Shown: piece by piece, positions 29,522 through 40,329 of the stretch
Numbering within the stretch: the stretch's first letter is position 1
Layout: each line of letters opens with the position of its first letter
NCBI RefSeq assembly: GCF_013155335.1
Contig: NZ_JABJQZ010000004.1
Location: forward strand, 744,001-808,000
DNA from: Nocardioides sp. zg-1230
GTDB lineage: Bacteria > Actinomycetota > Actinomycetes > Propionibacteriales > Nocardioidaceae
Reading direction: 5' to 3'
Length of the DNA: 64,000 nucleotides
Program-made: the position numbers and the translations under genes
Notes under the pieces: generated by a model
The model's database searches: none
What the model was told of the DNA's origin: nothing
The model's input: the letters and a program-made list of their open reading frames with translations, nothing else

Positions 29522-30808
29522 ATGACGCTGCTGGTGATCAGTCCGGACTACGCGTCGCACCTGCTGCCGCTGGCGACCCTCGCGACGGCCTGGCGCGATG
29601 CCGGCGAGCCGGTCGTGGTGGCCACCGGCCCCGCGACGGCCGGCATCGTGGCCGGGTTCGGCTTCGACCGTGCCGACCTGGTGCTGGGCCGCGGGTCCAA
29701 CCCCGGTGTCATCCGGGCCGAGCAGCAACCACCCGGCGAGGACGCCGCCCTCCGCGGCTTCTTCGAGGCCACCCGGCAGGGGATGGTGGCCACGCTGCGC
29801 TACCAGGCAGAGGCCCGCCGCAACGACCTGCTGTGGGACCCGGTCGGCCGCGCCCGGGCCGTCCTCGACGTCGTCGACCGGGTCGAGCCCGACCAGGTCA
29901 TCGTCGACCACCTGGCCTTCAGCGCGCGCCTCGCGCTGTCCGTGGCGGGTGTGCCCCACGCCGACGTCGTCCTCGGCCATCCGACCGCGCTGCCGGTCGG
30001 TGACGAGGTGTACGGCTACCCGCCCGTCTGGCCGGACGCGTTCACCGCCTCGGAGCCCGACCTCGCCGCCCTGCACCGGTTGTGCCGCGACGTCCGCGAC
30101 TCCTTCACCGAGGAGTGGAACGCCGCCCTCCGGGTGCTGGCGCCCGGTGCCACGCCGTCCGCGGACGCGTTCGCCGAGCACGGCGACCTGCTGATGCTGA
30201 ACTACCCCGCAGCGCTGCACGACCCCTCACGCACCGCGCTGCTCCCACCGCACGCGTTCCTCGGCTCCGCCGTGCGGGCCGAGCCCGCTGACGACGAGGT
30301 CCGGGACTGGCTCGCGGCGGACGACGAGCCGGTCGTCTACGTCAGCTTCGGCAGCTTCCTGTCGGCGCGCGGGGACGTGCTGGCCACGGTGCTGGACGCG
30401 TTGCGCCCCCTCGGCCTCCGGGTCGCGGTCGCGAGCGGTTCGGCCACAGGCCTGCCCGACGTCCCGCCCGACTGGCTGGCGCGTCCCTACCTGCCCCAGG
30501 TCGCCCTGCTGGACCGGGCTGGGTTGCTCATCACCCATGGCGGCAACAACAGCGTGACCGAGGCGCTCACCGCCGGCGTACCGATGGTGGTGTTCCCGTT
30601 CTCCACCGACCAGTTCGCCGGGGCGGCGGCGATCGAGGCCGCGGGGCTGGGGGTGGCGCTCGACCCCAACGCAGCGACGTCCCAGGACGTGGCGACCGCG
30701 GTGCGCGCGGTCCGCGACGGCCCCGCCTCTCGCCTGGCCGGCGCCATCGGCGACGAGCTTCAGCGCTCACCCGGCCGTCACGTGGCTCGCGCGGCCCTCC
30801 TGGGATGA
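29522..30808 (+). CDS. GT1-type glycosyltransferase (MGT/UGT-like)
   Basis: The 428-residue GT-B fold enzyme resembles macrolide and natural-product glycosyltransferases. The N-terminal acceptor domain starts M-T-L-L-V-I-S-P-D-Y. The C-terminal donor domain has V-Y-V-S-F-G-S-F and the UDP-sugar-binding T-H-G-G-N-N-S-V-T-E-A followed by G-V-P-M-V-V-F-P-F-S-T-D-Q. Acceptor unknown; no polyketide or peptide synthase is nearby. It follows the HEAT-GT4 gene by 13 bp and ends at a strong intrinsic terminator. Confidence 0.85.
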   Translation: MTLLVISPDYASHLLPLATLATAWRDAGEPVVVATGPATAGIVAGFGFDRADLVLGRGSNPGVIRAEQQPPGEDAALRGFFEATRQGMVATLRYQAEARRNDLLWDPVGRARAVLDVVDRVEPDQVIVDHLAFSARLALSVAGVPHADVVLGHPTALPVGDEVYGYPPVWPDAFTASEPDLAALHRLCRDVRDSFTEEWNAALRVLAPGATPSADAFAEHGDLLMLNYPAALHDPSRTALLPPHAFLGSAVRAEPADDEVRDWLAADDEPVVYVSFGSFLSARGDVLATVLDALRPLGLRVAVASGSATGLPDVPPDWLARPYLPQVALLDRAGLLITHGGNNSVTEALTAGVPMVVFPFSTDQFAGAAAIEAAGLGVALDPNAATSQDVATAVRAVRDGPASRLAGAIGDELQRSPGRHVARAALLG

Positions 30809-30811
30809 CAG

Positions 30812-30847
30812 AAGAGCCCCCGGCCCGCTTGGGGCCGGGGGCTCTTT
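30812..30847 (+). terminator. Intrinsic terminator
   Basis: AAGAGCCCCCGGCCC pairs perfectly with GGGCCGGGGGCTCTT (15 bp) around a 5-nt loop and runs into TTT. It ends the glycosyltransferase operon and also lies just beyond the 3' end of the minus-strand tRNA. Confidence 0.9.
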
Positions 30848-30877
30848 CCCCTGTGCACCGCTCAGCGGTGCGTCCTG

Positions 30878-30963
30878 TGTCCGAGGGGGGACTTGAACCC
30901 CCACGCCCTAATACGGGCACTAGCACCTCAAGCTAGCGCGTCTGCCAATTCCGCCACCCGGAC
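30878..30963 (-). tRNA. tRNA-Leu (anticodon GAG)
   Basis: The 86-nt class II tRNA has acceptor stem GTCCGGG/CTCGGAC (one G-T pair) and discriminator A. The D-arm contains TGGC, the anticodon stem is CTAGC/GCTAG, and the loop TTGAGGT gives anticodon GAG, reading CUC and CUU. A long variable arm (TGCCCGTATTAGGGCG) and GGTTCAAGT T-loop follow. The CCA end is not encoded. Confidence 0.95.
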
Positions 30964-31043
30964 GAGTGCTGGAGAAGAGTAGCAAGGCAGTTCGTCGCCG
31001 ACGAATCGGGGCAGGTGCTCGCTCGTGGGGCAGGATGGGCGGC

Positions 31044-32387
31044 ATGGAACAGGCGCCGCAGGACAGCTCCCGGGACCGCTCGGACGACCGCTCCTACGAC
31101 CCCGCCGCGGAGGTCGTGCAGCTGTGCCAGGACCTCATCGGGATCGACACCTCGAACTACGGGACCGACGACGGACCGGGGGAGCGGAAGGCGGCCGAGC
31201 ACGTCGCCTCGCTGCTCGACGAGGTCGGGATCGACGCCGAGATCATCGAGGGCCGCCCCGGGCGGGCCAACGTGGTGGCGCGCTGGGGTGGCGGCGACGG
31301 CCGGGCCCCGCTGCTGCTCCACGGCCACCTCGACGTCGTACCCGCCGAGGCGTCGGACTGGCAGGTCGACCCGTTCGCCGGTGAGATCAAGGACGGTCAG
31401 GTCTGGGGCCGGGGTGCGGTCGACATGAAGGACTTCGACGCGATGCTGCTCAGCGTCGTACGCGCCCGCGCGGCCGCCGACGCGGCTCCGGGCCGCGAGG
31501 TCGTGCTGTGCTTCACCGCCGACGAGGAGGCGGGCGGCCACCACGGTGCCGGGATCCTCGTCGACCAGCACGCCGACTGGTTCGCCGACTGCACCGAGGC
31601 CGTCGGCGAGGTGGGCGGCTTCTCCGCCACCGTGCGCGGACGCCGGGTCTACCTCATCGAGGCAGCCGAGAAGGGCATGGCGTGGATGCGCCTCACCGCT
31701 CGCGGGCGGGCCGGCCACGGCTCGATGATCAACGACGACAACGCCGTCACCCGGCTCGCCGGCGCGGTGGCCCGCATCGGTGCCCACCAGTGGCCGGTGC
31801 GGCTCACACCGACCATGGAGGTCCTGCTCGCAACCGTCGGCGAGCTCGCCGGCACGGAGGCCACGCCGGACAACGCCGAGGCGCTGGTCGAGGAGTTCGG
31901 CGACGCCGCCCGCATGCTCGGGGCAGTGATCCGCAACACCGCCAACCCGACGATGCTCCGCGCCGGCTACAAGACCAACGTGATCCCCACCGACGCGCAG
32001 GCCACGGTCGACGGACGCTTCCTGCCCGGCTACGAGGACGAGTTCTTCGCGACCCTGCGCGAGCTCGCCGGCGACGGCATCGAGCTCGACTTCGAGTCCC
32101 ACCAGCAGCCGTGGGAGACGCCGTACGACGGCGACCTGGTCGACGCGATGACCCGCAGCCTGATGGCCGAGGACCCCGACGCGCTGGTCGCGCCCTACAC
32201 GATGAGCGGCGGCACCGACGCCAAGCACTTCCGCAAGCTCGGGATGCGCTCCTACGGCTTCGCGCCGCTGCGCCTGCCCGCCGACCTCGACTTCACCGCG
32301 CTCTTCCACGGTGTCGACGAGCGGGTGCCGGTCGACGCGCTCGAGTTCGGGGCGCGGGTCTTCGACCGGTTCCTCGACCAGGTCTGA
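31044..32387 (+). CDS. M20 family metallopeptidase/deacylase
   Basis: The product of about 447 residues has the M20 di-zinc motifs L-L-L-H-G-H-L-D-V-V-P, W-G-R-G-A-V-D-M-K-D and D-E-E-A-G-G, an intact dimerisation (lid) domain, and a late T-D-A-K-H-F with a zinc His. Family members include dipeptidases, ArgE, DapE and carboxypeptidase G2; specificity cannot be fixed. ATG 31044 has GGGGCAGG 9 nt upstream; ATG 31035 is possible. It is followed, after 67 bp, by the FMN riboswitch. Confidence 0.85.
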   Translation: MEQAPQDSSRDRSDDRSYDPAAEVVQLCQDLIGIDTSNYGTDDGPGERKAAEHVASLLDEVGIDAEIIEGRPGRANVVARWGGGDGRAPLLLHGHLDVVPAEASDWQVDPFAGEIKDGQVWGRGAVDMKDFDAMLLSVVRARAAADAAPGREVVLCFTADEEAGGHHGAGILVDQHADWFADCTEAVGEVGGFSATVRGRRVYLIEAAEKGMAWMRLTARGRAGHGSMINDDNAVTRLAGAVARIGAHQWPVRLTPTMEVLLATVGELAGTEATPDNAEALVEEFGDAARMLGAVIRNTANPTMLRAGYKTNVIPTDAQATVDGRFLPGYEDEFFATLRELAGDGIELDFESHQQPWETPYDGDLVDAMTRSLMAEDPDALVAPYTMSGGTDAKHFRKLGMRSYGFAPLRLPADLDFTALFHGVDERVPVDALEFGARVFDRFLDQV

Positions 32388-32454
32388 GCCCCGCGGCTGG
32401 ACCCCGGCGAGGGAATGCCTCGCGTTGTGGCAGAGTTGCCCCCACGAAGAGCTT

Positions 32455-32610
32455 GCGTGCTCTGGGGGCGGTGGAACTCCGCACCGGCGGTGACTGATCC
32501 GAAGGCTTCCTCGCTTCGCTCAGAAGTCCGCGACCCGACCACAGCCAGTGGCCGGTTGACCAGGTGGAACTCCTGGACCGACGGTCACAGTCCGGATGAG
32601 AAGTGCACGC
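32455..32610 (+). promoter_or_regulatory. FMN riboswitch (RFN element) of the rib operon
   Basis: Closing stem P1 is GCGTGC (32455-32460) with GCACGC (32605-32610). The conserved internal blocks are GGGGGCGGTGGAACTCCGC then ACCGGCGGT, AGTCCGCGACCC, and GGTGGAACTCCTGGACCGAC then AGTCCGGATGAGAAG, all in RFN order. FMN binding should block expression of ribD and following genes. About 86 bp separate it from the ribD ATG. No clear terminator lies between, so control may act on translation or through a Rho-dependent mechanism. Its variable arm contains TCGCTTCGCTCAG, repeated elsewhere in the window. Confidence 0.95.
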
Positions 32611-32696
32611 TGACGGCTCGCACGCCATCCCGCGCGTCCCGCGGAGGAGTGCCCCGTCGACCGCCCCCCTGAGTCCCACCCGGACCGGAGGCGGAG

Positions 32697-33749
32697 ATGA
32701 CGACCAGCGAGGCAGAGCGGCGCGCCATGCAGCGCGCGCTGCAGCTCGCCGCGACGCCGGGCGTCCCCCTGGGTCCGAACCCCCGTGTCGGCTGCGTGCT
32801 GCTGGCGCCGGACGGCACGACGGTCGCGGAGGGCTTCCACCGCGGGGCGGGATCGCCGCACGCCGAGGTCGACGCGCTCGCGGCCGCCGGTGAGGCCGCC
32901 CGCGGCACCACTGCCGTCGTCACGCTCGAGCCCTGCAACCACACCGGGCGCACCGGTCCGTGCAGCGAGGCCCTCCTCGCCGCCGGCGTACGACGCGTCG
33001 TCCACGCGCAGGCCGACCCCAACCCCGTCGCCAGGGGTGGGGCCGACCGGCTGCGCGAGGCGGGCGTCGAGGTCGTCGGCGGGCTGCTGGCGGACGAGGC
33101 CGCCGCGGTCAACCGGGTCTGGAGCTTCGCCATGCAGCACGGGCGCCCCTTCGTCACCTGGAAGTTCGCCACCACCCTCGACGGGCGCAGCGCCGCGGCC
33201 GACGGAACCAGCCGTTGGGTCTCCAGCCGCGCCGCCCGCCTCGACACCCACCGCCTGCGCGGCCTGTGCGACACGATGCTCGTCGGCACCCACACCGTCG
33301 AGGTGGACGACCCCGAGCTCACGGTGCGTGACGAGCTCGACCAGCCGGTCCCGGTCCAGCCACTGCGGGCGGTCATGGGCCTGCGCGACCTGCGTGGTGA
33401 CCGCCGGGTGCTCAACGACCGCGCGCAGACGGTGCGGCTGCGCACCCGCGAGCCGGGCGATGCCCTGGCGCAGCTGTTCGCGATGGACCGCCAGCACGTG
33501 TTCCTCGAAGGCGGTCCCACGCTCGCGCGGGCCTTCCTCGACGCCGGTCTCGTCGACGAGGTCGTCGCCTACGTCGCCCCGATGCTGCTGGGCGCCGGCA
33601 CGAGTGCCGTCGCCGACCTCGGCATCACCACCATCGCCGACGCCCGGCACCTGCACGTCGACGACGTGCACGTCCTGCAGGGCCACGACGGCGAGGACAC
33701 CAACGTCCGCCTCACCATGACCCCCCGCGCAACCCGAAGGAGCAGCTGA
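32697..33749 (+). CDS. ribD: Riboflavin biosynthesis deaminase/reductase
   Basis: The 350-residue bifunctional enzyme carries out steps two and three of riboflavin synthesis from GTP. The N-terminal cytidine-deaminase-like domain has the zinc motif H-A-E-V-D-A-L and P-C-N-H-T-G-R-T-G-P-C. The C-terminal reductase (about 150-350) has F-V-T-W-K-F-A-T-T-L-D-G-R-S and F-L-E-G-G-P-T-L-A. GGAGGCGGAG lies directly before the ATG. It is the first gene under the FMN riboswitch; the ribE ATG follows its stop with no gap. Confidence 0.95.
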   Translation: MTTSEAERRAMQRALQLAATPGVPLGPNPRVGCVLLAPDGTTVAEGFHRGAGSPHAEVDALAAAGEAARGTTAVVTLEPCNHTGRTGPCSEALLAAGVRRVVHAQADPNPVARGGADRLREAGVEVVGGLLADEAAAVNRVWSFAMQHGRPFVTWKFATTLDGRSAAADGTSRWVSSRAARLDTHRLRGLCDTMLVGTHTVEVDDPELTVRDELDQPVPVQPLRAVMGLRDLRGDRRVLNDRAQTVRLRTREPGDALAQLFAMDRQHVFLEGGPTLARAFLDAGLVDEVVAYVAPMLLGAGTSAVADLGITTIADARHLHVDDVHVLQGHDGEDTNVRLTMTPRATRRSS

Positions 33750-34357
33750 ATGTTCACCGGCATCGTCGAGGAGCTCGGCACCGTCGCCGAGGTCGTCGAC
33801 CAGGGTGACGCCATCCGGCTCACCGTCCAGGCCGAGACCGTGCTGGAGGGCACCGGCCTCGGCGACTCCATCTCCGTCAACGGCTGCTGCCTCACGGTGT
33901 CCGAGCTCGGCGACGGGCGGTGGACCGCCGACCTGATGCAGGAGACGCTCGACAAGACGTCGTTGCGCGGTGTCGTCCCCGGCGACCGGGTCAACCTCGA
34001 GCGCGCCGTCACCGTCGACAAGCGCCTCGGCGGGCACATCGTCCAGGGCCACGTCGACGGCGTCGGCGAGGTGCTGTCGCGCACCCCGAGCGAGCACTGG
34101 GACGTCGTGGAGATCTCGCTCCCCGGCGACCTCGACCGCTACCTCGTCGACAAGGGCTCGATCACCGTCGACGGCGTCAGCCTCACGGTCGTGGAGGCCT
34201 TCGAGGACAGCTTCACCGTCAGCCTCATCCCCGAGACCCTCGCCCGTACGACGCTCGGCAGCCGCCGCGTCGGCGACCTGGTCAACCTCGAGGCCGACGT
34301 CATCGCCAAGCACGTCGAGAAGCTGCTCGGCGCCTACGTCCCCACCCAGGAGTCCTG

Positions 34358-34358
<1 letters not shown>
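33750..34358 (+). CDS. ribE: Riboflavin synthase alpha chain
   Basis: The 202-residue enzyme dismutates two 6,7-dimethyl-8-ribityllumazine molecules to riboflavin. It shows the internal duplication of lumazine-binding barrels: the first begins M-F-T-G-I-V-E-E-L-G, the second G-G-H-I-V-Q-G-H-V-D-G-V-G, with S-I-S-V-N-G-C-C-L-T-V and S-I-T-V-D-G-V-S-L-T-V in matching places. Its stop overlaps the ribM start by one base. Confidence 0.95.
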
Positions 34359-37102
<2,744 letters not shown>

Positions 37103-37108
37103 GCTGCG

Positions 37109-37114
37109 ACTGTA
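37109..37114 (-). promoter_or_regulatory. Putative -10 box of the DUF3072 gene (leaderless)
   Basis: Minus-strand TACAGT ends 6 nt before the ATG at 37102. Confidence 0.6.
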
Positions 37115-37195
37115 GCCCGCGGCTCCGACAGCGCAACCACTCCGACGGGTGGTCCGTGCCCGGGCCCGGTGGGCGGCACGGCGGGGGCGAGCGCC

Positions 37196-37201
37196 TAGGC
37201 T
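37196..37201 (+). promoter_or_regulatory. Putative -10 box of hisE (leaderless)
   Basis: TAGGCT ends 8 nt before the GTG start at 37210, and no Shine-Dalgarno sequence is visible. Confidence 0.6.
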
Positions 37202-37209
37202 TGCTCCTC

Positions 37210-37473
37210 GTGAAGACGTTCGAGGAGCTCTGGGCGGAGCTGTCCGCCAAGGCCGAGGAGCGGCCCGAGGGGTCCGGCACCGTGCAGCAGCTCGACGCCG
37301 GCGTCCATGCCATCGGCAAGAAGCTGCTGGAGGAGGCCGCCGAGTCCTGGATGGCCGCCGAGCACGAGGGCAAGGACGCGACGGCGCTGGAGATCAGCCA
37401 GCTGCTCTACCACGCGCAGGTTCTCATGCTCGCTTCCGGCCTCACCCTCGACGACGTCTACGCCCACCTGTGA
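37210..37473 (+). CDS. hisE: Phosphoribosyl-ATP pyrophosphatase
   Basis: The 87-residue enzyme carries out the second step of histidine synthesis. It is the stand-alone MazG-like form, with the helical metal-binding motif [10 protein letters not shown] near residue 38 and E-I-S-Q-L-L-Y-H-A later. Start is GTG 37210, preceded by a TAGGCT box. It is 31 bp upstream of hisG and surely co-transcribed; the rest of the his pathway is not in the window. Confidence 0.93.
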   Translation: MKTFEELWAELSAKAEERPEGSGTVQQLDAGVHAIGKKLLEEAAESWMAAEHEGKDATALEISQLLYHAQVLMLASGLTLDDVYAHL

Positions 37474-37504
37474 ACCCCGATGACTGTGATCCAGTGAGCC
37501 AGCC

Positions 37505-38350
37505 ATGACCCTCCGCATCGCCGTCCCCAACAAGGGGTCGCTGTCCCAGGCCGCCACCGACATCCTCCGCGAGTCGGGCTACCGCCAGCGCAGCGACTCC
37601 AAGGAGCTCGCGCTCGTCGACACCGAGAACGACGTCGAGTTCTTCTACCTCCGCCCGCGCGACATCGCGCTCTACGTAGGTGAGGGCACCCTCGACGTCG
37701 GCATCACCGGCCGCGACCTGCTCCTCGACTCCGGCGCCAAGGCCGAGGAGGTCATGAACCTCGGCTTCGGCCGCTCGCGGTTCCACTTCGCCGGCCCCGC
37801 CGGGCGCTACTCCTCGCTGCAGGACCTCCACGGCCTGCGCGTGGCGACGTCGTACGTCGGCGTGGTCGAGGACTACCTCTTCCGCCACGGCATCGACGCG
37901 ACCGTCACCCGCCTCGACGGGGCGGTCGAGACCAGCATCCAGCTCGGCGTGGCCGACGTCATCGCCGACGTGGTGGAGACCGGCTCGACCCTGCGCGCCG
38001 CCGGGCTCGAGACCTTCGGCGAGGTCATCCTCGACTCCCAGGCCGTCCTGATCACCCGCGGCGGTGAGGTGTCCGAGGACTTCGAGGTCTTCCGACGTCG
38101 GATCGAGGGCGTGCTCGTGGCGCGCAGCTTCGTGATGATGGACTACGACATCGAGGAGCGGCACCTCGAGCGGGCGACCGAGCTGGCCCCGGGCCGCGAG
38201 GGCCCGACCATCTCCCCGCTCGGCAAGGCCGGGTGGGTGGCCGTGCGCGTGATGGTGCCGCGCGCCGGTTCGCAACGCCTGATGGACGACCTCTGGTCGA
38301 TCGGCGCCCGCGCCATCCTCCTCACCGACATCCATGCCTGCCGCCTCTGA
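37505..38350 (+). CDS. hisG: ATP phosphoribosyltransferase, long form
   Basis: The 281-residue enzyme carries out the committed first step of histidine synthesis. It starts M-T-L-R-I-A-V-P-N-K-G-S-L and has D-V-G-I-T-G-R-D-L and the PRPP-binding D-G-A-V-E-T-S-I-Q-L-G-V-A-D segment. The C-terminal ACT-like regulatory domain (about 205-281) marks the long, histidine-inhibited form that needs no HisZ partner. It overlaps the PH-domain gene by 17 bp. Confidence 0.95.
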   Translation: MTLRIAVPNKGSLSQAATDILRESGYRQRSDSKELALVDTENDVEFFYLRPRDIALYVGEGTLDVGITGRDLLLDSGAKAEEVMNLGFGRSRFHFAGPAGRYSSLQDLHGLRVATSYVGVVEDYLFRHGIDATVTRLDGAVETSIQLGVADVIADVVETGSTLRAAGLETFGEVILDSQAVLITRGGEVSEDFEVFRRRIEGVLVARSFVMMDYDIEERHLERATELAPGREGPTISPLGKAGWVAVRVMVPRAGSQRLMDDLWSIGARAILLTDIHACRL

Positions 38351-38795
38351 GCGTCCCGCCGCGCCCACGCTGCCGCACACCTGGCGGCCCATGGGCGTGC
38401 GGTTCGCGGTGATCGGCCTCGGCGTGATGCTGCTCGTCGTGTGCGCGGCGGCGTGGTTCGGCTTCGACGACGAGACACGCGCCAAGTTCAACATCCTGCA
38501 GCGGCTCACCCTGCTCGCGATGGGCGCCGGGTTCGCGGTCATCGGCTGGGCCCTCGGTCGCGCGCGGGTCACCGCCGAGCAGGCCGCGCTCGTGGTCGTC
38601 AACGGGTTCCGCACCCGGCGCCTGGAGTGGGAGCAGGTGCTCGGCGTGCACCTGCCGGCCGGCGCGCCGTGGGCGACCCTCGACCTCGCCGACGGCACCA
38701 CCATCTCCGCGATGGCGTTCCAGGGCTCCGACGGCAAGGCCGCCCGCGACGGCGTGCGCCAGCTGCGTGCGCTGATCGACCGGGCCGACCACTAG
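38334..38795 (+). CDS. PH domain-containing membrane protein
   Basis: The 153-residue protein has two membrane helices (about 23-42 and 57-73), then a bacterial PH-like beta domain (V-V-N-G-F-R-T-R-R-L-E-W-E-Q-V through W-A-T-L-D-L-A-D-G-T). Function unknown. It follows hisG with a 17-bp overlap, the same neighbourhood as in Streptomyces. The gene downstream is convergent, 9 bp away. Confidence 0.82.
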   Translation: MPAASERPAAPTLPHTWRPMGVRFAVIGLGVMLLVVCAAAWFGFDDETRAKFNILQRLTLLAMGAGFAVIGWALGRARVTAEQAALVVVNGFRTRRLEWEQVLGVHLPAGAPWATLDLADGTTISAMAFQGSDGKAARDGVRQLRALIDRADH

Positions 38796-38804
38796 GCACC
38801 CAGC

Positions 38805-39710
38805 TCAGAGAGCGTGGATGCCCCACTGGACCGACAGCTCGTCGCCGGCGGTGCCGGCCGGGGCGAGCGTGGCGAGGTCCGTGCCGGAGTTGAAGGCGTC
38901 GGCAGGGGCCGTCATCGGCTCCACCGCGAGGGCCGGACGCGGCCCGTCGGCGGGGGGCGTGAAGACCTGGAGCCACCGGTGGTGCTCGTCGACCCAGAGC
39001 GCGACGCCGCGTCCGCCCGACGGGTCGGCGAGCGTCACCCGGGCCCGTCCCTCGACGTGCTGCAGGTCCCCGAAGCCGTGGTCGAGCGCCAGGTCGCCGA
39101 TGCGACGGGCGGAGGTGAAGTCGAGGTCGTCGCCGACGGGCTCGACCCCCGTCGGGAGCTGGCGCTCGTCGAGGACCAGCCGGGTCCGTGCGGGCAACGT
39201 CAGCTCGAGGTCCTCGATCGCGTCGCCCACGCAGAGATAGGGGTGCGCCCCGCTCGCGTAGGGCGCCGGGTCCGGCGCGAGGTTGGTCGCCGTCTGGGTG
39301 ACGACGAGGCCGTCCGCCGACAGGTCGTACAGCACGTGGAGGTCCAGCGCCCACGGGTAGCCGGTCTGCGCCATGAGGCGGTGGACCAGCGACACCGACG
39401 TCGCGGTGTGCTCCTCGAGCGTCCAGGGCGCCCAGCGCGCGAGTCCGTGCGAGGCGTTGCCGGTGCGCGGGTCGGTGAGGCCGAGCTGCAGGTCCTGCCC
39501 GCCGAAGGAGTAACGACCGTCGCGGATCCGGTTGGGCCACGGCACCAGCAGCTGGCCCCGCCCGCCGGTGGACATCTCCGTCTCCGCGAAGCCGTGCACG
39601 AGGTCCCGCCCGTGGTGCCGGAGCACGCGCAGCGCCGCCCCGCCCTCGGTGACGACCGCGGTGTACCCCGCGGCCGAGATCTCGTACTGGTCACCGCTCG
39701 GAAACACCAT
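38805..39710 (-). CDS. Aldose 1-epimerase family protein
   Basis: The 301-residue mutarotase-fold enzyme interconverts alpha and beta anomers of an aldose. The expected residues are present: first His in N-A-S-H-G-L-A-R-W, catalytic His in S-G-A-H-P-Y-L, and the Glu base in A-L-A-V-E-P-M-T-A-P-A-D-A-F-N-S-G. ATG 39710 is chosen because a TAGGGT box ends 7 nt upstream; an ATG at 39728 precedes that box. Confidence 0.9.
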   Translation of the reverse strand: MVFPSGDQYEISAAGYTAVVTEGGAALRVLRHHGRDLVHGFAETEMSTGGRGQLLVPWPNRIRDGRYSFGGQDLQLGLTDPRTGNASHGLARWAPWTLEEHTATSVSLVHRLMAQTGYPWALDLHVLYDLSADGLVVTQTATNLAPDPAPYASGAHPYLCVGDAIEDLELTLPARTRLVLDERQLPTGVEPVGDDLDFTSARRIGDLALDHGFGDLQHVEGRARVTLADPSGGRGVALWVDEHHRWLQVFTPPADGPRPALAVEPMTAPADAFNSGTDLATLAPAGTAGDELSVQWGIHAL

Positions 39711-39717
39711 GGCGGTC

Positions 39718-39723
39718 ACCCTA
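39718..39723 (-). promoter_or_regulatory. Putative -10 box of the aldose epimerase gene (leaderless)
   Basis: Minus-strand TAGGGT ends 7 nt before the ATG at 39710 and fixes that start over the ATG at 39728. Confidence 0.6.
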
Positions 39724-39762
39724 GACATCAGCGGGGGGCCTCCCGGCGCACCGCCACGCGGC

Positions 39763-40329
39763 TCAGCCGGTGACGACCACCAGGTCGGCCCGGGAGCGGG
39801 TCCCGAGCCGGGCGAACAGCGCGTCCTCGTCGAGCCGCCACTGCTCCCACTGCGGGCGCATCTGCTCCCCGTCGCGCTCGATGCCGCGGCGCAGCCGCAG
39901 CGACGACTCCGCCTCGACCCACACCAGGACCCCGACGAGGTGCGCGATCCCGGGCGACCAGCAGCCGACCCCCTCCAGCACGAGCAGCCCACCGGACTCG
40001 ACGGGGTGGGTCTCCGCCCAGTCGTCGGCGAGCCAGTCCCAGCGCGTCCACCGGCCCTGCTCACCGCGCGCCAGCGGCTCGAGCAACGACTCGACCGTGC
40101 CGGCGAGACCGGGCAGCCCGCGCCACCCGTGCAGCAGCTCGTCGCAGTGGACGACGTGAGCCCCCGGCACGACGTCGGCGAGGGCGGCGGCCAGCGTGGT
40201 CTTGCCGGACCCGGCCGGGCCGTCGACGCACACCAGCCGCCCGGCACCGAGCGTCGGGGGAGCGCCCATCACCCGGGCGGCGATCGCGTCGGCGACGGCG
40301 TGAGGGTCGGGCGGAGCCTCAGAACGCAC
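39763..40329 (-). CDS. P-loop kinase of the uridine kinase-like family
   Basis: The product of about 188 residues has a Walker A motif G-P-A-G-S-G-K-T-T-L near residue 38, V-V-H-C-D-E-L-L-H-G after strand 2, and an L-V-L-E-G-V-G-C-W segment as in uridine kinase/phosphoribulokinase relatives. The substrate is probably a nucleoside or small metabolite; it cannot be named. GTG 40329 overlaps the upstream gene by 11 bp, so it belongs to the aldolase-kinase series. Confidence 0.78.
   Translation of the reverse strand: MRSEAPPDPHAVADAIAARVMGAPPTLGAGRLVCVDGPAGSGKTTLAAALADVVPGAHVVHCDELLHGWRGLPGLAGTVESLLEPLARGEQGRWTRWDWLADDWAETHPVESGGLLVLEGVGCWSPGIAHLVGVLVWVEAESSLRLRRGIERDGEQMRPQWEQWRLDEDALFARLGTRSRADLVVVTG

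Noticed and set aside
27043-29523. An 826-codon minus-strand frame opposite the HEAT-GT4 gene
   Set aside because: Antisense shadow. The plus-strand protein has clear glycosyltransferase motifs.
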